A stretch of 64,000 nt of DNA, taken from contig OY970822.1 of assembly GCA_963853835.1 (NCBI GenBank), positions 48,820,404-48,884,403 of the forward strand. Reading direction: 5' to 3'. Below the pieces are notes generated by a model. That model worked only from the letters and a program-made list of their open reading frames with translations. It searched no databases and had not been told where the DNA came from. The translations under genes were made by a program, and so were the position numbers. Source of the stretch: Calendula officinalis (lineage: Eukaryota > Streptophyta > Magnoliopsida > Asterales > Asteraceae). How positions within the stretch are numbered: position 1 is the first letter of the stretch; each line of letters starts with the position of its first letter. Of the stretch, positions 36,163 to 47,037 are shown piece by piece.

Positions 36163-37888
36163 CTACAAAATTAAAAAGTTCATTAATTAGTATTTTTAAT
36201 AATAATTTCTTTTAATAAATTAACTACCCTATTAATTTTAATTAAAAGATTAGATCCCATTGAGCTTCTATCACCGCATCAGTTGATCTGCTAGTGATGA
36301 TAGATCCAATAGGTAGGTGACGATCAACAATTGCATTACAAGTGCAACTCTTAGAGGTATGGGACTTCATGGCACCTAGTGAAAAAGCATCTAGGGTCAA
36401 GTGGCATGTTTGTCGCATCTTCGCCTCGTGTCAAGGTCTCACCGTTAACTCGATTAACTCATCCAATGTGAAATCATGTCAAAATAGATCTAGGTCTCAC
36501 GCGTAGAGAATAGTGACCTCGGATCTAAATTCAAACCACGTCTCACGTGAATTTAAAAGTTGAAGCAAGTGATTTGAACCAATTGGACGGCATGACTTAA
36601 ATTTTAGGTATGAAACTTTTTAAGAAAAAATTTAATGAGTCATGTACTTCATTCATACCACTTCATAAGTCATTTTAATAAGCGGTAAAAACTTTTAACG
36701 ATTATTAAGTGTTAAGTTTCAAATCGCATTTAAACTTTATTTAATCTCAAAAACACGTTTACATTAAAGATTAATCATCAATGATTAACAAGTAATCATA
36801 GATGATAAAAGATTTAGATGTTTTAATGTTTGTGTTTAAAAATCATATTTTTAATTGTTTTATTATTTGTATCTAATAGAAATTTAAACAACCATAAACA
36901 TAAAGAAAAACATGCAACATATATTTTGTGCAAAACCTCGACCGGTGATAGCCTAGGTTCGGTCACGTGAGTCATCACGGCGGACCGAAGGGTCAAACTA
37001 AGAGACGGGCCAACATGAACCCAAACGGGCCTACATAAACCCAATGGGCTCCCACTTGCTCCAAGACATTCATGAGCAAGTAGGAACCAAATGTTTGAAA
37101 AAATGCAATCTGCCTGAAATTTCCAGCAGACTTTGAAGCCCGAAAAGTCACTGAAGGATTCTTCGGTGGTCTTCCCCCCCTTCTGTAAAGTTGTAGCCCA
37201 CGACTTTGCAAGCATTTTAGGCTTTTGGAACGCCCAAAACGGAGTCCGTATGCTGCTGGAAAACCTGTTTTCGTACAGCCTTTGCATCGGTGACGCAAAT
37301 TTGTTGTTTTCTTTCATTTTGCTTCAATTTTGGTTAACTAATTACAACAGAAAAAATAAAGAAATACAAGCTATTCTATCACTTTTATATTTACAAATTG
37401 CCCAAAAAAATGGCACCATAATAAAATAAAAATTAAAAATACAACATAGCCAAAAACACGGTTTTTCCAAACAATCAATCCAAACATTCACACAATCACA
37501 AACAGTATAGGTTATCATCGGTTTTGCACAATCAAGTAACTATTGACAAGGCTTTGGCTTAGTATATGGCAAAAAAACATGTTTTGCCATATGAAAATAA
37601 CGATATTAAAATACGAAACCAAGCCAATTAATCAAAAAAACAATGACTAGATTAATTTTTTTTTTTTATGATTTTGTAACAAGTGACAATAGGGTTCCAA
37701 AAATTCAATATTTTAACCTATATATATTAAAAAACACCGAAAATTAAAATTAAGACGATTTTTTGCCAAAAAAAGACGATTTTTTTTCTTCCGATCGGTA
37801 ATCTTTTAACACAAAAAAAGACGATTTTTTGCCACTTTTCACAAAATCTAGCTAATTATATGATTAATATAATGACTCGTGATACAAC
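36163..37888 (-). other. Leader of element B with degenerate primer-binding site
   Basis: Non-coding by inspection. Next to the right LTR the minus strand reads GTTGTATCACGAGTC, a decayed version of the tRNA-Met primer site. A unit GACGATTTTTTGCCA recurs near 37755, 37774 and 37820. An open minus-strand frame at 36823-37317 has no recognisable domain and is not called a gene. Confidence 0.55.
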
Positions 37889-38855
37889 TAATGGTGATAT
37901 TCGGTTTAAACAAGAACCAAAACGCAGCGGAAAGATTAAATCACCATGAACGGATCTTGATATGAATCATACAATTAAACAATAGACAAAATTAAAGAGT
38001 TAGGAAGAATGATTCATACCCTAGAAGCCTTTGATTATAGTGATTCGGATGGTGGTAGTAGTCGACCGAAACCAAGAACTCCAAAAGGGAATTCCTCCAA
38101 AGCTAATCCACACAACACTTGTGCAAGAACACCAAGGATGCTAGTCCAATGATCTAAGCAAGAAGAAGCAAAAAAACTCTTGAGAGAGATGGGGATGGGA
38201 ACGGAAAAAACAAGGGAAGGAGTGGGGTGTTTATGGTGCCTTAATCACCCTTTAGAGCATTAGGTGTGGTGGCTTGGGGTCAGATGCCACCTCCACGCCA
38301 CCTATGCGCCACATCATTATTTCATATTTCACATTCAAAACCCCTAAATATCCCCTCTACCATCACTAACCAATAATACTCCTTTAAAAAAAAACAAAAA
38401 CCATTAAAAAATAATAACCTCTCTCCTCACATTGGTCCTAAAACACCATCTCTCCTCCTATTGGTTCGTGGGCTATGCCACCCATCCGACTTGGGGCCTC
38501 ACTCACCCAGCTTGCGGTGTGGTGGCTTGGGTCGAAAGCTGAGGTGGCGTCCGACTTGGGGTCCCTCTCGTTACCACACCCCTTTCTCTTAATACCTTCC
38601 ATAAACCATTGATTTATTTGCACTCTAGTCCCTTGCCTTCTGTTCCTTTTATTTTGATTACAATTAAGTTTCAATATTAACGATTAATATTAAACTATAA
38701 TACATACAAGCTAGTAGCTTATATTAATAAATAATGTAATTACCCTAATTACACTATATATCTAATGGTGTTAAGTGTTTAAGTGTGTGACCATTTAGGC
38801 TCACGTACAACTAGCCATATAACTATATGTTATAAACGTGAAGCATATTCCAACA
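37889..38855 (-). repeat. 5' LTR of element B, carrying a MITE
   Basis: 967 bp; after removing the 334-bp MITE plus one TTA it is about the same length as the 629-bp left LTR. Ends TAATGGTGAT and ATTCCAACA on the plus strand. TSD GTGGG follows at 38856-38860. Confidence 0.93.
38255..38588. mobile_element. Harbinger-derived MITE inside the element B LTR
   Basis: 334 bp between TTA duplications at 38252-38254 and 38589-38591. Ends GAGCATTAGGTGTGGTGGC and GTTACCACACCCCTTTCTC. The other LTR of element B keeps the unoccupied site. The inner segment TTTCACATTCAAAACCCC with ATATCCCCTCTACC is the reverse complement of the 3' part of the Harbinger at 43868-45718 (near 45630-45680, slightly diverged), so this is a deletion derivative of that family. 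The open frame across it is not a gene. Confidence 0.93.
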
Positions 38856-38860
38856 GTGGG

Positions 38861-39070
38861 GACACTCGTGTGCTCCACCAATTGGTTTACATCAGCATTT
38901 TCTTCTTCTACAAACTCATCAATGAGTCTGTTAACATCATCAAGTTCAGCTTCTAATCTGGATTCCTGATGGACCGGAGAATGGTCCACATCAACATTTT
39001 CTGTCCTCAGAGGGAGTGGTGAAGGGGAGGATGAAATTTCCCTTATCTCAATTAGAGTTGGATTGGGCAC
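38861..39070 (-). pseudogene. Element A second ORF, N-terminal part
   Basis: Minus-strand frame with ATG at 39070: MPNPTLIEIREISSSPSPLP, then an acidic stretch (LEAELDDVNRLIDEFVEEEN) predicted to be helical. It runs into the insertion point of element B; the reading continues beyond it at 22608. Unknown function; no signal peptide seen. See the C-terminal part. Confidence 0.6.
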
Positions 39071-40040
39071 AACTCTGGGATTGGAACTCCTGGTTCAATA
39101 TCTGCGGGATTGGTTTGAAGGATTTGAAGGTGGTGGTGGTGGGAAGTTATTTGTAGGTAGTCTAGGAATGATGAAAGAAGTCAATCAAATGGCACGGTAG
39201 TGTGGCGGGAAATGACATCGTGTAGTCGCATTAAATGTCAGCGAGATAGACGTGTCCAATGGCACTTGAGTGTCAGTTATGAAGATAGGTCCAATGAGAT
39301 TGCTCCACCTAATGATTATCTGATGAAGTTTAGCAACTGATCCTTCGTCAGATGGTCATTACCATAAGATAGTCTAGTAAAAATTTTGACTATCTGAAAT
39401 CATTTGACTATCTGAAATCATTTGGCTATCTGAATCACCGAGCCGTGAAGATGTATCTAAAGTATATGATATCTGCAGTTTTTTTTTTTTGGCTGATAAA
39501 ATGTCTTATATCTGAATTTAATGAGATACTAAGATATGGCTGATAAATTAGGTAATATGTTTGTATGTCAATAAAGACAGACTCATGCAATCATAAAACA
39601 AAAACGTTAAGTTGATCATTTAAGAATAGAGTTTTGCATGAAAATGAGTAGCTGGACATGATGAAAAATAAAGTAATTCGTACCTAATACAAAATTAGTC
39701 CTCAGACTTGGTAAGAGAAGAAAAGAAGCAGCTTCATATGAGGAAAAATAGCTGCAACGGTGGTTGGCGATAAGCGGGATCCGATGATAAAACTTTTACT
39801 ATGCCTTATTAATGATGCTAAGTTTGTAGGGGCTTACAACTGATCATAAATCAGATGTCATTATGTTGTCTGCCCTGCACCGTCCTTCATCTAATTCTTG
39901 GATTTTTGAGTACCCATAACTGAAGAATGGATACTTGTTGTCTTTTGAAATGGCCAACCTTTTTTAAGCAGCTCTTTCAATTTCTGGTGGCCTTTTTGAG
40001 CTAGATGCTATATCTTCTTTAGTTCTTTAAAGGTGAGATT
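39071..40040 (-). other. Element A, non-coding spacer
   Basis: Between the acidic repeat ORF and the second ORF, where pol would be expected in an autonomous element. Stops in all frames; no integrase or RT motif seen. It contains repeated GACTATCTGAAATCATTTG near 39390-39430. Confidence 0.55.
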
Positions 40041-40304
40041 TTAAACACCTTTACTTTTGCCATTTTCGAGTTTATTGTTCTGATCTGAATGACTTTCATC
40101 AATCTCCATCTCTTCAGTTGCTTCTAAAATGATATTTTGTCTTACATATTGTTCCATTGATAGACCCTGAACATCTGGATCAGCTTGAATTTCATCGACC
40201 TCCATTTCTTTAACCCCTTCAAAAATAACATTTTGGTTGATATAGTCTTCTATTGAGATATTTTGGGATTGGTTAAGGTCATCCATCTGATCAAAGAATG
40301 TCAT
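40041..40304 (-). CDS. Element A small acidic repeat ORF
   Basis: 87 codons, minus strand. Two copies of a 32-residue acidic unit: ISIEDYINQNVIFEGVKEME at residues 16-35, and LSMEQYVRQNIILEATEEME at residues 48-67, each followed by an acidic (V/I)DE tail. No family recognised. It may be the end of the gag frame or part of the second ORF, since frames are broken around it. Protein-level conservation of the two units (Tyr, Gln-Asn, Glu-Met-Glu) suggests the sequence was once under selection. Confidence 0.5.
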   Translation of the reverse strand: MTFFDQMDDLNQSQNISIEDYINQNVIFEGVKEMEVDEIQADPDVQGLSMEQYVRQNIILEATEEMEIDESHSDQNNKLENGKSKGV

Positions 40305-40499
40305 TAGATAATCATCAGTGACAGATTCGTCTGATATTTCCTTTGGAAGAAATGAGAGATGTTGAAAAGGATAGCTTGCAAAGTCTCTTGAAGTGACTGG
40401 TGGAGTGGCACTGTTTTCTAGATGTTTGAAAAATGTTTACAGTTGATCGTTAATTTTTGTGAACCCTTCATTCATCTCAGCCCTGTTTTCAGATGTGAA

Positions 40500-41711
40500 T
40501 TATGCAAGATCAGCTTTTGTATCAGCTATTGATGATGTTAGCAAGATGATGTGAGTGGTGAGGTTTACTAACGTTTGGTCATCAGAACAATCAACTCCAG
40601 TGGTTCTTGCTTGTCTCTGATGACAAGTGGATTCTATTTCTTCATGTGGAGTATTAGCCTGAGACGTCTCTTTATCCTGGATCTTGGATTCCTCTGAAGT
40701 ATAATCTCTGGTGATGATCAGATTTCCGCTTGCAGTCTGGAAAACATCTCTTTCATAGCGAACTTCTTGGGAATTAGACAATCTGAATTTTTGGTTTTTA
40801 ACGTTTAATGTTCCAGATGTAGGAGTTCTGCAGATTGGATATTGCTCATACTTCTCTAGAAAAACCTTGAATGGAATTCTGTTCTTCCAAGACTTGCTTG
40901 TTGAAATCAGATGATTTATTCCATGAGTTGCACGATTTCTGAAGAGTTTCATTTTTCTGAGCTAATGACAAGTTATCTTCTCTCAGGATATTGTTGAAGC
41001 ACTGAAGCCTAACTACCTCAAGTTTTGAATTTTCAGCTTCTGAGGATTCTCGAGTGAGTTCTTCTAATCTTTCAGTCACCGTGGATAGAGCGGTTTTAAC
41101 TGAGCATTTCTTTTGTGAGTGAGCTTCAGATCTTTAACAAGTGATCTGACTAACAGTGGATAATCTTCTTGAGGAGCTGTGTTAGGCGTTTTTTCTTTGT
41201 TTGGAAGTTCATCCCCCCGTTCCTTTGAAACAAGGGACATTGGAGTATCGGATTCTAGAGTTTCTTTTTCTTCCTGTTGATATTCAGTTTCTTCAACCCT
41301 TGTGATCAGACATATACAACTTTTTAGATTTTCAGAGATTGACTCAGATTCTTCTTCTGTTTTAGCGAATAGACCTTTTGTTTTGCAAGTAATTACTTCT
41401 TCTTCACTTGTTTCTGAGTCACTTAACCAATCTTTAGCAGTTGCCTTTAATGCTTTTGCATCTTTCTCAGCCTTGGCTAGCTGAGCTTTCAGCTCCTGGT
41501 ATTTCTTATCAGTATCTTCATATTTCTTTTTATAGTTTGACGAAGAGCTTGAGCTTGATCTTTCAGATCCCAAGTTCTCTTTAACTCTATAATCAGCTTT
41601 AATGTGACTCGTTCTTCCACACTTAAAGCATACCATCTCTCCTCTATCGTTTTGACCTCCTGGTCTGTTTCTATTTAAGAATCTTTTGTACCTTGTGGCT
41701 AATAGAGCCAT
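40500..41711 (-). pseudogene. Element A gag, zinc knuckle and coiled-coil part
   Basis: Three consecutive minus-strand frames joined by frameshifts near 41080 and 40860. They give CFKCGRTSHIKADY (a CX2CX4HX4C knuckle with Tyr replacing the last Cys), then a Ser-rich stretch and a coiled coil (YEDTDKKYQELKAQLAKAEK). An acidic region (SETSEEEVI) and a second coiled coil (MTERLEELTRESSEAENSKL, LREDNLSLAQKNETLQKSCN) follow. The tail frame (FLEKYEQYPICRTPTSGTLN...) ends at 40500. Long coiled coils after the knuckle are usual in Sirevirus-type gag. Confidence 0.75.
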
Positions 41712-42644
41712 ACTTTCAGAGAGTTCTTTTATATCATCATTGTCACCTTCTCCTGAATTAGATTCACATTCTTCAAAATCACCGTCTTCAGCATCTTCAA
41801 ATCTTTCATCATCAGCGTCAGTTGGACCGACAGCGTTTTCCGCCTTTGCTTTTAGCGCTTTTCGAGATGACTTGGAGGAATTTGCAATGAGGGCAGATGT
41901 GGTGGAGTTTCATTTAGGTCGTCATACATCTTGCTTTCATTTTCAAAGTTCATCACTGTACTGTAGAGACTGCTCATATTCATGTCTCTCATCTGACCAG
42001 AGGTTCTTAGCACCGTGGACATGACAGCCCAATCTTTTGGAAGAATTTCCAAAAATTTGTAGATTAACTCTTGAACATCTTTGTGAATGCCGAACTCCCT
42101 TAATTCATTTATGAGGATGGTGAGTCTTCTGTAGGACTTGTTGAATGTTTCACCTTTGATGACCTTGAATGCTTCATACTTTCGATTAAACATCGCTTTT
42201 CTGCTAGCCTTAACTTCATCGGTTCCTTCATAAGATGTTATCAGGATATCCCATATCTCTTTGGCACTTTTACATTCTTTTACTGTAATGAGAATAAGAT
42301 TTGGGAGGGATGTTTGAAGGAGGAACCAGATTTCAGCATCTAAACCCGCTAGCTTTTTGTCTGCCTCTAACCATTGATCTTTTGGTTTGGGTTCTTCAAC
42401 ATAAGAAAGGTATTCTTCTTCATCTTCGTCTTTATCGTCACCCTCCTCCTTCTTCTTGGAAATAGTTTTACTTGGAACGAACATTTTTAGAATGTATGGA
42501 CCATTGATAAGAATATTTGGTCCCATGTCATTTTGATGTTCGACAAATCCCAGAAAACGTTTTCCACATACCAAAATCGTCATCAGTAAACACAGGGGCA
42601 TTTTTCTTCGAACCAAGATTCATTTGAGATAGATTTTCATCCAT
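41712..42644 (-). pseudogene. Element A gag, N-terminal UBN2 part
   Basis: ATG at 42644 (MDENLSQMNLGSKKNAPVF), followed by a frameshift near 42560 and an open frame to 41852. It contains an acidic Lys/Glu stretch, then the UBN2 gag core: LPNLILITVKECKSAKEIWD, ILITSYEGTDEVKASRKAMF, FNKSYRRLTILINELREFGI and KFLEILPKDWAVMSTVLRTS. Another frameshift near 41850 leads into the knuckle part. Antisense plus-strand frames here (for example 41686-42024) are shadows. Confidence 0.85.
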
Positions 42645-42688
42645 TTTTTGTAAGTAAGTAAGCATATCAATAATTATGAATTAATTGT

Positions 42689-42703
42689 CCTGCGCTGATA
42701 CCA
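42689..42703 (-). promoter_or_regulatory. Primer-binding site of element A
   Basis: On the minus strand TGGTATCAGCGCAGG, a few bases after the 5' LTR: tRNA-Met type with a changed 3' part compared with TGGTATCAGAGC. Confidence 0.8.
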
Positions 42704-42705
42704 AT

Positions 42706-43698
42706 TTTTAGTCCCATAATAAGTGAAATACAATACCTATACGCTTTCACTGACCAATTTAAAATTATTGGAGACACTCAACACTTTTTAAACTTTTCTT
42801 TATTAATCAATAATGATACAATAAAGATGCAAGCAGTTTGCGGAATAGCTAAGAACAAATCCTAACTAAACTGCTTGCATGTGATAGACAACAACAAATA
42901 TTATCTAAGACAAGTTTATGATCAACAAATGATCAAGCACAAGACCAGACACTTTCGTTATGCAGATTCAATTCTCGAAATAGATAACTAGAGTTAACTG
43001 GTGGTTTACACTCTGCTCAAGGGGATAAAGTTCTGGAGTAATTTCAGCAGCGTGTAACCTTATTGGGTGCACACAGAAATCGATCGTCTAAGTCCTCAAT
43101 TTATATCATTGGGAAACGTAGAGCCAAAGGAATGATCGATCGATTCCACGTGTGAGAATTCTGTTGGTGCAGAGGATATTTCATGGGACGAGCACGACTA
43201 ACAGAATTCTGACAGTACTTTATGTCGTCTTGTGATCGCCGATATCTTCTAGAAGATTTTCAAGATATTCTCATAATCAGCGATGCACAAACTTGTGCTT
43301 TACTTGTGTCTTTCTGTGACGCTGAAACTTTGGGCCTATGTACATTTTTGGCAGCCATGAGTTTTCGGATACTCATGCTTCTTCAGATGGCCTTCAGCTT
43401 CAGCGACCTTCACTAAGAGGTTTGCTTAGAGAAGTATATGTTCAATGGTTCAGCGTTTTGTCCAATGCACTGAACCTGCTACACTATCTGATCTGTTAAC
43501 CAGTATCTGATTCCGCACGGGGAACCGATCGTTGTTTCAGATAGTGATCAGATAGTGTAAATGGGTAACTGAACTCCGAACTGATCAGATTCAATTACCC
43601 ACAATCTGAGGAACTAATCCTCAGATTGTCTTCTAACTATTTGCCTTTTTGTCTTCATTAAATCTCCTCAGTGGGGGATGATTTTTAGCGACCCAACA
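42706..43698 (-). repeat. 5' LTR of element A
   Basis: 993 bp, the same length as the left LTR. Its first bases are TTTTAGTCCC where the left copy has TGTTAATCCC, so the terminal dinucleotide has mutated. Right end GACCCAACA, then TSD GTGTG. Confidence 0.93.
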
Positions 43699-43867
43699 GT
43701 GTGTGATCATTTAGTTAGTATTTCTTTAAGAATATTGTGATGTGTTTATTTAGGTATTCTCTTATATGACAATAATATTGATATGGTCGCGTAGACTCAT
43801 ACCTGCCTGACTAATGAAAGGGAATCTAAATTTGTACAGAACATCATTTCAGTCCTTTGTAACTTAA

Positions 43868-45718
43868 GAGAAGGGGTGTGGTGGCGAGGGAGGCCATGCG
43901 TCGGACGCCACGTCGGCTCGCCGGGCTCGCCACCACACCGGGCGTTACGTGAGCGAGCCCCGGCGCCGGATGATCGATGAAGGTAACGAGCGTATGGGGG
44001 GCAGCCACGTGGACTAGCCGTTGGGCAACGGCATTAATTCAAAAAAATTAATATTTTTTTTTAAAATAAACCTTTAACCCTTATAAATACCACCCATTTT
44101 ATACAATATTTTCACACAACATATCTCACAATTTCTCAAACTAAACCTTTTCACACAACATTTTCTACTCAACTTTTTGATCAAAATGCGTCGAAATTTG
44201 ATGGATCATGGAAGTTATTCATCTGATATCGACGATGAGACAGATATTTTTTTTATGACTCAAGCGCATCAGTACATGCAACGCCAAAAAGCTCAACCAA
44301 CCCGGACTCGCGTGCCAGTCTATCGAGATCGTGTAGCTGCCGAGCAACGTTTATTGGATGACTACTTTGGTGAGAATCCTACGTACCCTGAGACGGTTTT
44401 TCGGCGTCGATTTCGTATGAGCAGGAGATCATTCTTAGAAATAGTTGAAGGTATTTCTAACTATACTGCTGAACCTCTTCCCTACCATTTTGAATTTTTT
44501 AAAGTACGACCGGATGCCACCGGTCTAATGGGTTTTAATGTTATAATGAAATGCACGTCTGCCATTCGCCAATTGGCGTATGGCATAACACCTGATTCAC
44601 TTGATAAATATTTACAAATTGGTGAATATTGTGCACGTGATTGTCTAAATCATTTTACCAAGTGTATTATATACACTGAGTATTTAAGGAAACCCGACAT
44701 CCATGGCGTTCAAAACTTATATACAAAACACGAGAACGCTCATGGGTTTCCTGGAATGCTTGGTAGTATAGATTGTATGCATTGGGAGTGGACCAACTGT
44801 CCAAAAGCATGGTAGGGGTTATAAAAAAATACCCAACTATAATACTAGAGGTTGTCGCCTCGCAAGATTTGTGGATTTGGCACGCATTTTTTGGGGTTGC
44901 GGGTGCCAATAACGACCTTACTTAAATAACTCACCCTTGTTTGATAACCTTCTTGACGAAATTTCTCTTTCGGTCCCTTTTGTTGTAAATTGAGTGACTT
45001 ATCCGAACGGGTATTACCTAGCTGATGGTATTTACCCACAATGGGCAAGCTTTGTCAAATCATTTACTGTTGCACGAGACGAAAAACGTGCTTACTTCAA
45101 ACGAAGACAAGAAAATGCAAGAAAAGACGTAGAACGTGCATTTGGTGTCTTACAGGGGCGTTGGGGGATTATTAGCAAACCGGCTCATTCGTGGACTGTC
45201 AACAAGCTACGTAGAACCATGCACACATGCATCATATTTCATAACATGATTGTAAAAGATCAAAACTTTGCCATAAGCGATATGAACGAGTTGTATGTTA
45301 CTCCACAACTTAATTTACAACGTACTTGGATCGAGAGAACCGAAATACAACGACTGATATCAAGTGAATTACGTGATAAACGTACACACGAATCAGTCCA
45401 ACGAAATATTACGGACCATAGTTGGCAACGATATCAAGAAAATCGTATATAATTTTCGGCATTTTTTTAAAAAAAGGATAATTTTTAATTTTTTCGGTTT
45501 ATTTATTTATTTATTCATATTTGTATTTTTTTTTAATTTGTAGTTTGTATTTGTTGTTTTAATGAAATATTAAGTTGTTTGAAAAAAGGAAAAAGAAAAA
45601 AAAAAGAGGTGGGGCCCAAATGGCTTAAGTGACGATAGAGGGGGTATTTGAGGGTTTTAAATGTGAAATGTGAAATGATGATGTGACATCTGACTTAAGG
45701 TTACCACACCTTATGCTC
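43868..45718 (+). mobile_element. PIF/Harbinger transposon with broken transposase
   Basis: 1851 bp flanked by TAA at 43865-43867 and 45719-45721. Imperfect terminal repeats GAGAAGGGGTGTGGTGG and, inverted from the right end, GAGCATAAGGTGTGGTAACC. A TATA-type box (CTTATAAATACC, about 44078) precedes the transposase. Only one ORF region is present; the Myb-like partner ORF of complete Harbinger elements is not seen. Confidence 0.92.
44186..45452 (+). pseudogene. Harbinger DDE transposase (pseudogene)
   Basis: ATG at 44186 (the upstream in-frame codon at 44177 is TTG). The first frame to 44815 has an N-terminal acidic region, YFGENPTYPETVFRRRFRMS, then IKCTSA-like and EYLRKPDIHGVQNLY blocks, and GFPGMLGSIDCMHWEW with the first catalytic Asp. 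It ends at a TAG after PKAW. The stretch 44816-44993 is shifted and shortened; it still shows LWIWHAFFG and NND (second Asp). From 44994 the frame gives YYLADGIYPQWASFVKSF and RKDVERAFGVLQGRWGII with the catalytic Glu, ending at 45452. Family: plant Harbinger transposase (DDE_Tnp_4 / Plant_tran type), related to host ALP1-like proteins. Confidence 0.92.
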
Positions 45719-46002
45719 TAAGTTTAAATTCTTCTACGTGGCAGAATATCATTATGTAAGTTTATTTGTTATGTAAAATACATACAATTAATATAAATAT
45801 TACTAGTCGATCAATGATAAATTTATTCATTAAATAGACAAGTTGATGCAAGATATTGTTACTTGGTGTCTTTGAGATCAAGAGAAACAATAGATTATGA
45901 AAAATATAATTATAATTTAATTTGTCGTCAACAACATTAATTCTGAAAGTTTATAGTTTATAGTAAATTTTACAAATAGATTATGAAAAAATAATTATAC
46001 TT

Positions 46003-46474
46003 TAATTACACAGAAGATCCTTTAAGTTTATAGAAAATTTCACCAATGGTCCTTTAGTTGAAAAATTACACTGATGGTCCTTAATTCTGAAAGGTTTTTC
46101 ACTGATGGTCCTTTACACTAACTGACGTTAATTTTTTCTGTTAATTTACTGCACATGAGGGTAAAAAAGTCATTTTTCATTTCATTTCTTTTTATTCTTA
46201 AAATAAAAACTTTTATTTAATATAAAAAAAAATAGTTTGAGAATGAAAAGAAATTAAAAATGACTTTTTTACTCTCACGTTCATTGCACATGAGGTGAGT
46301 TAACAGAATAAATTAAAGCCAGTTAGTGTAAAGGATCATCAGTGAAAAACCTTTCAGAATTAAGGACCATCGGTGAAAACCTTTCAGAATTAAGGACCAT
46401 CGGTGTAATTTTGAAACAAAGGACCATTGGTGAAAGTTGCTATAAACTTAAAGGATCATTCGTATAACTTACTC
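46003..46474. mobile_element. Foldback MITE (probably Mutator-like)
   Basis: Arms of about 150 bp in inverted orientation: GATCCTTTAAGTTTATAG at 46016 faces its complement near 46440-46457. Both arms carry repeated TGGTCCTT...CACNNATGG units, and the centre holds a smaller inverted pair around AAAATGACTTTTTTAC. Ends are degraded and I cannot find a clean 9-bp duplication, so the family and exact limits are uncertain. Confidence 0.7.
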
Positions 46475-47024
46475 TTAAAGTTATAACTGTAGAAGTTTTA
46501 TGCAATTTTCCTAAAAAATTGTTTGAATCGACTTGTCCAAATAAGAAGGTAATCAATTAAAAGTAAAATTGATGGTTATAGCTCGGTCACAACTCATCAG
46601 TTGAACTACAAAATAATGTTTTTCAATTGAAATTAGATAAATAAAATAGACGTGTGGATTTTTATATACATTTTAGAACTAAAAAATGATAACATAGTTA
46701 AAAAATAGGTTTAGAAAAAATTTATTTTTTTATAATATTTATTTTGTAATTATATATTATTTACATAATTATTTCATAATAAATAATCAAAATTATTGTT
46801 AGTCCTGTTCAACTATAGCCTTACTCGGTCCAAATGGTTTTAGCTATATTTAGGAAATAGGATGATTTGGTTTTATAAAAATTTTTAGCAATTAAAATGA
46901 GGATGCTGCTACTAGTTTTTATTTTATTTTTTTTCCATTGTAAACTTGAGGTTTGAGTTTTTATTTTTCTAGATTAATAGATATCTTAAGTCTAAACATT
47001 GTTAATCTTATTTTACAATTCGAG
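46475..47024. other. Intergenic, no gene recognised
   Basis: AT-rich, stops in all frames, nothing further seen. Confidence 0.5.
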
Positions 47025-47037
47025 AAATGGGAGTCGA

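Larger units (their letters stand above)
22609..38855 (-). mobile_element. Element B: Ty1/copia element nested in A, itself split by C
   Basis: LTRs at 22609-23237 and 37889-38855, flanked by GTGGG at 22604-22608 and 38856-38860. Orientation is minus: gag at the right, RNase H at the left, as expected for copia order (gag, protease, integrase, RT, RNase H). The LTR starts TGTTGGAATATG on the minus strand but ends in TA rather than CA. Element C sits inside integrase at 26252-34482. Frameshifts, stops and a changed protease site make it inactive. Lineage within copia not resolved. Confidence 0.92.
20109..43698 (-). mobile_element. Element A: pol-less Sirevirus-like copia element, with B nested inside
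   Basis: Two 993-bp LTRs (20109-21101 and 42706-43698) flanked by GTGTG at 20104-20108 and 43699-43703. The primer-binding site lies beside the right LTR, so the element reads right to left. Once nested element B (22609-38855) and one copy of its TSD are removed, the internal region is about 5.3 kb. It holds a long gag with coiled coil, an acidic repeat ORF and a second coiled-coil ORF next to the 3' LTR. No protease, integrase, reverse transcriptase or RNase H motif is seen. It therefore looks like a non-autonomous gag-bearing element (TR-GAG type), unless pol was deleted from this copy. The Sirevirus-like label rests on gag style and on the ORF at the env-like position. Confidence 0.88.

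Noticed and set aside
36823..37317. 164-codon minus-strand frame
   Set aside because: Lies in the leader of element B; no domain, and overlaps another open frame of similar quality.
38438..38674. 78-codon minus-strand frame
   Set aside because: Crosses the MITE/LTR boundary at 38588; cannot be an ancestral gene.
39071..40040. Searched for pol of element A here
   Set aside because: No integrase or RT motif in any frame; treated as non-coding spacer.
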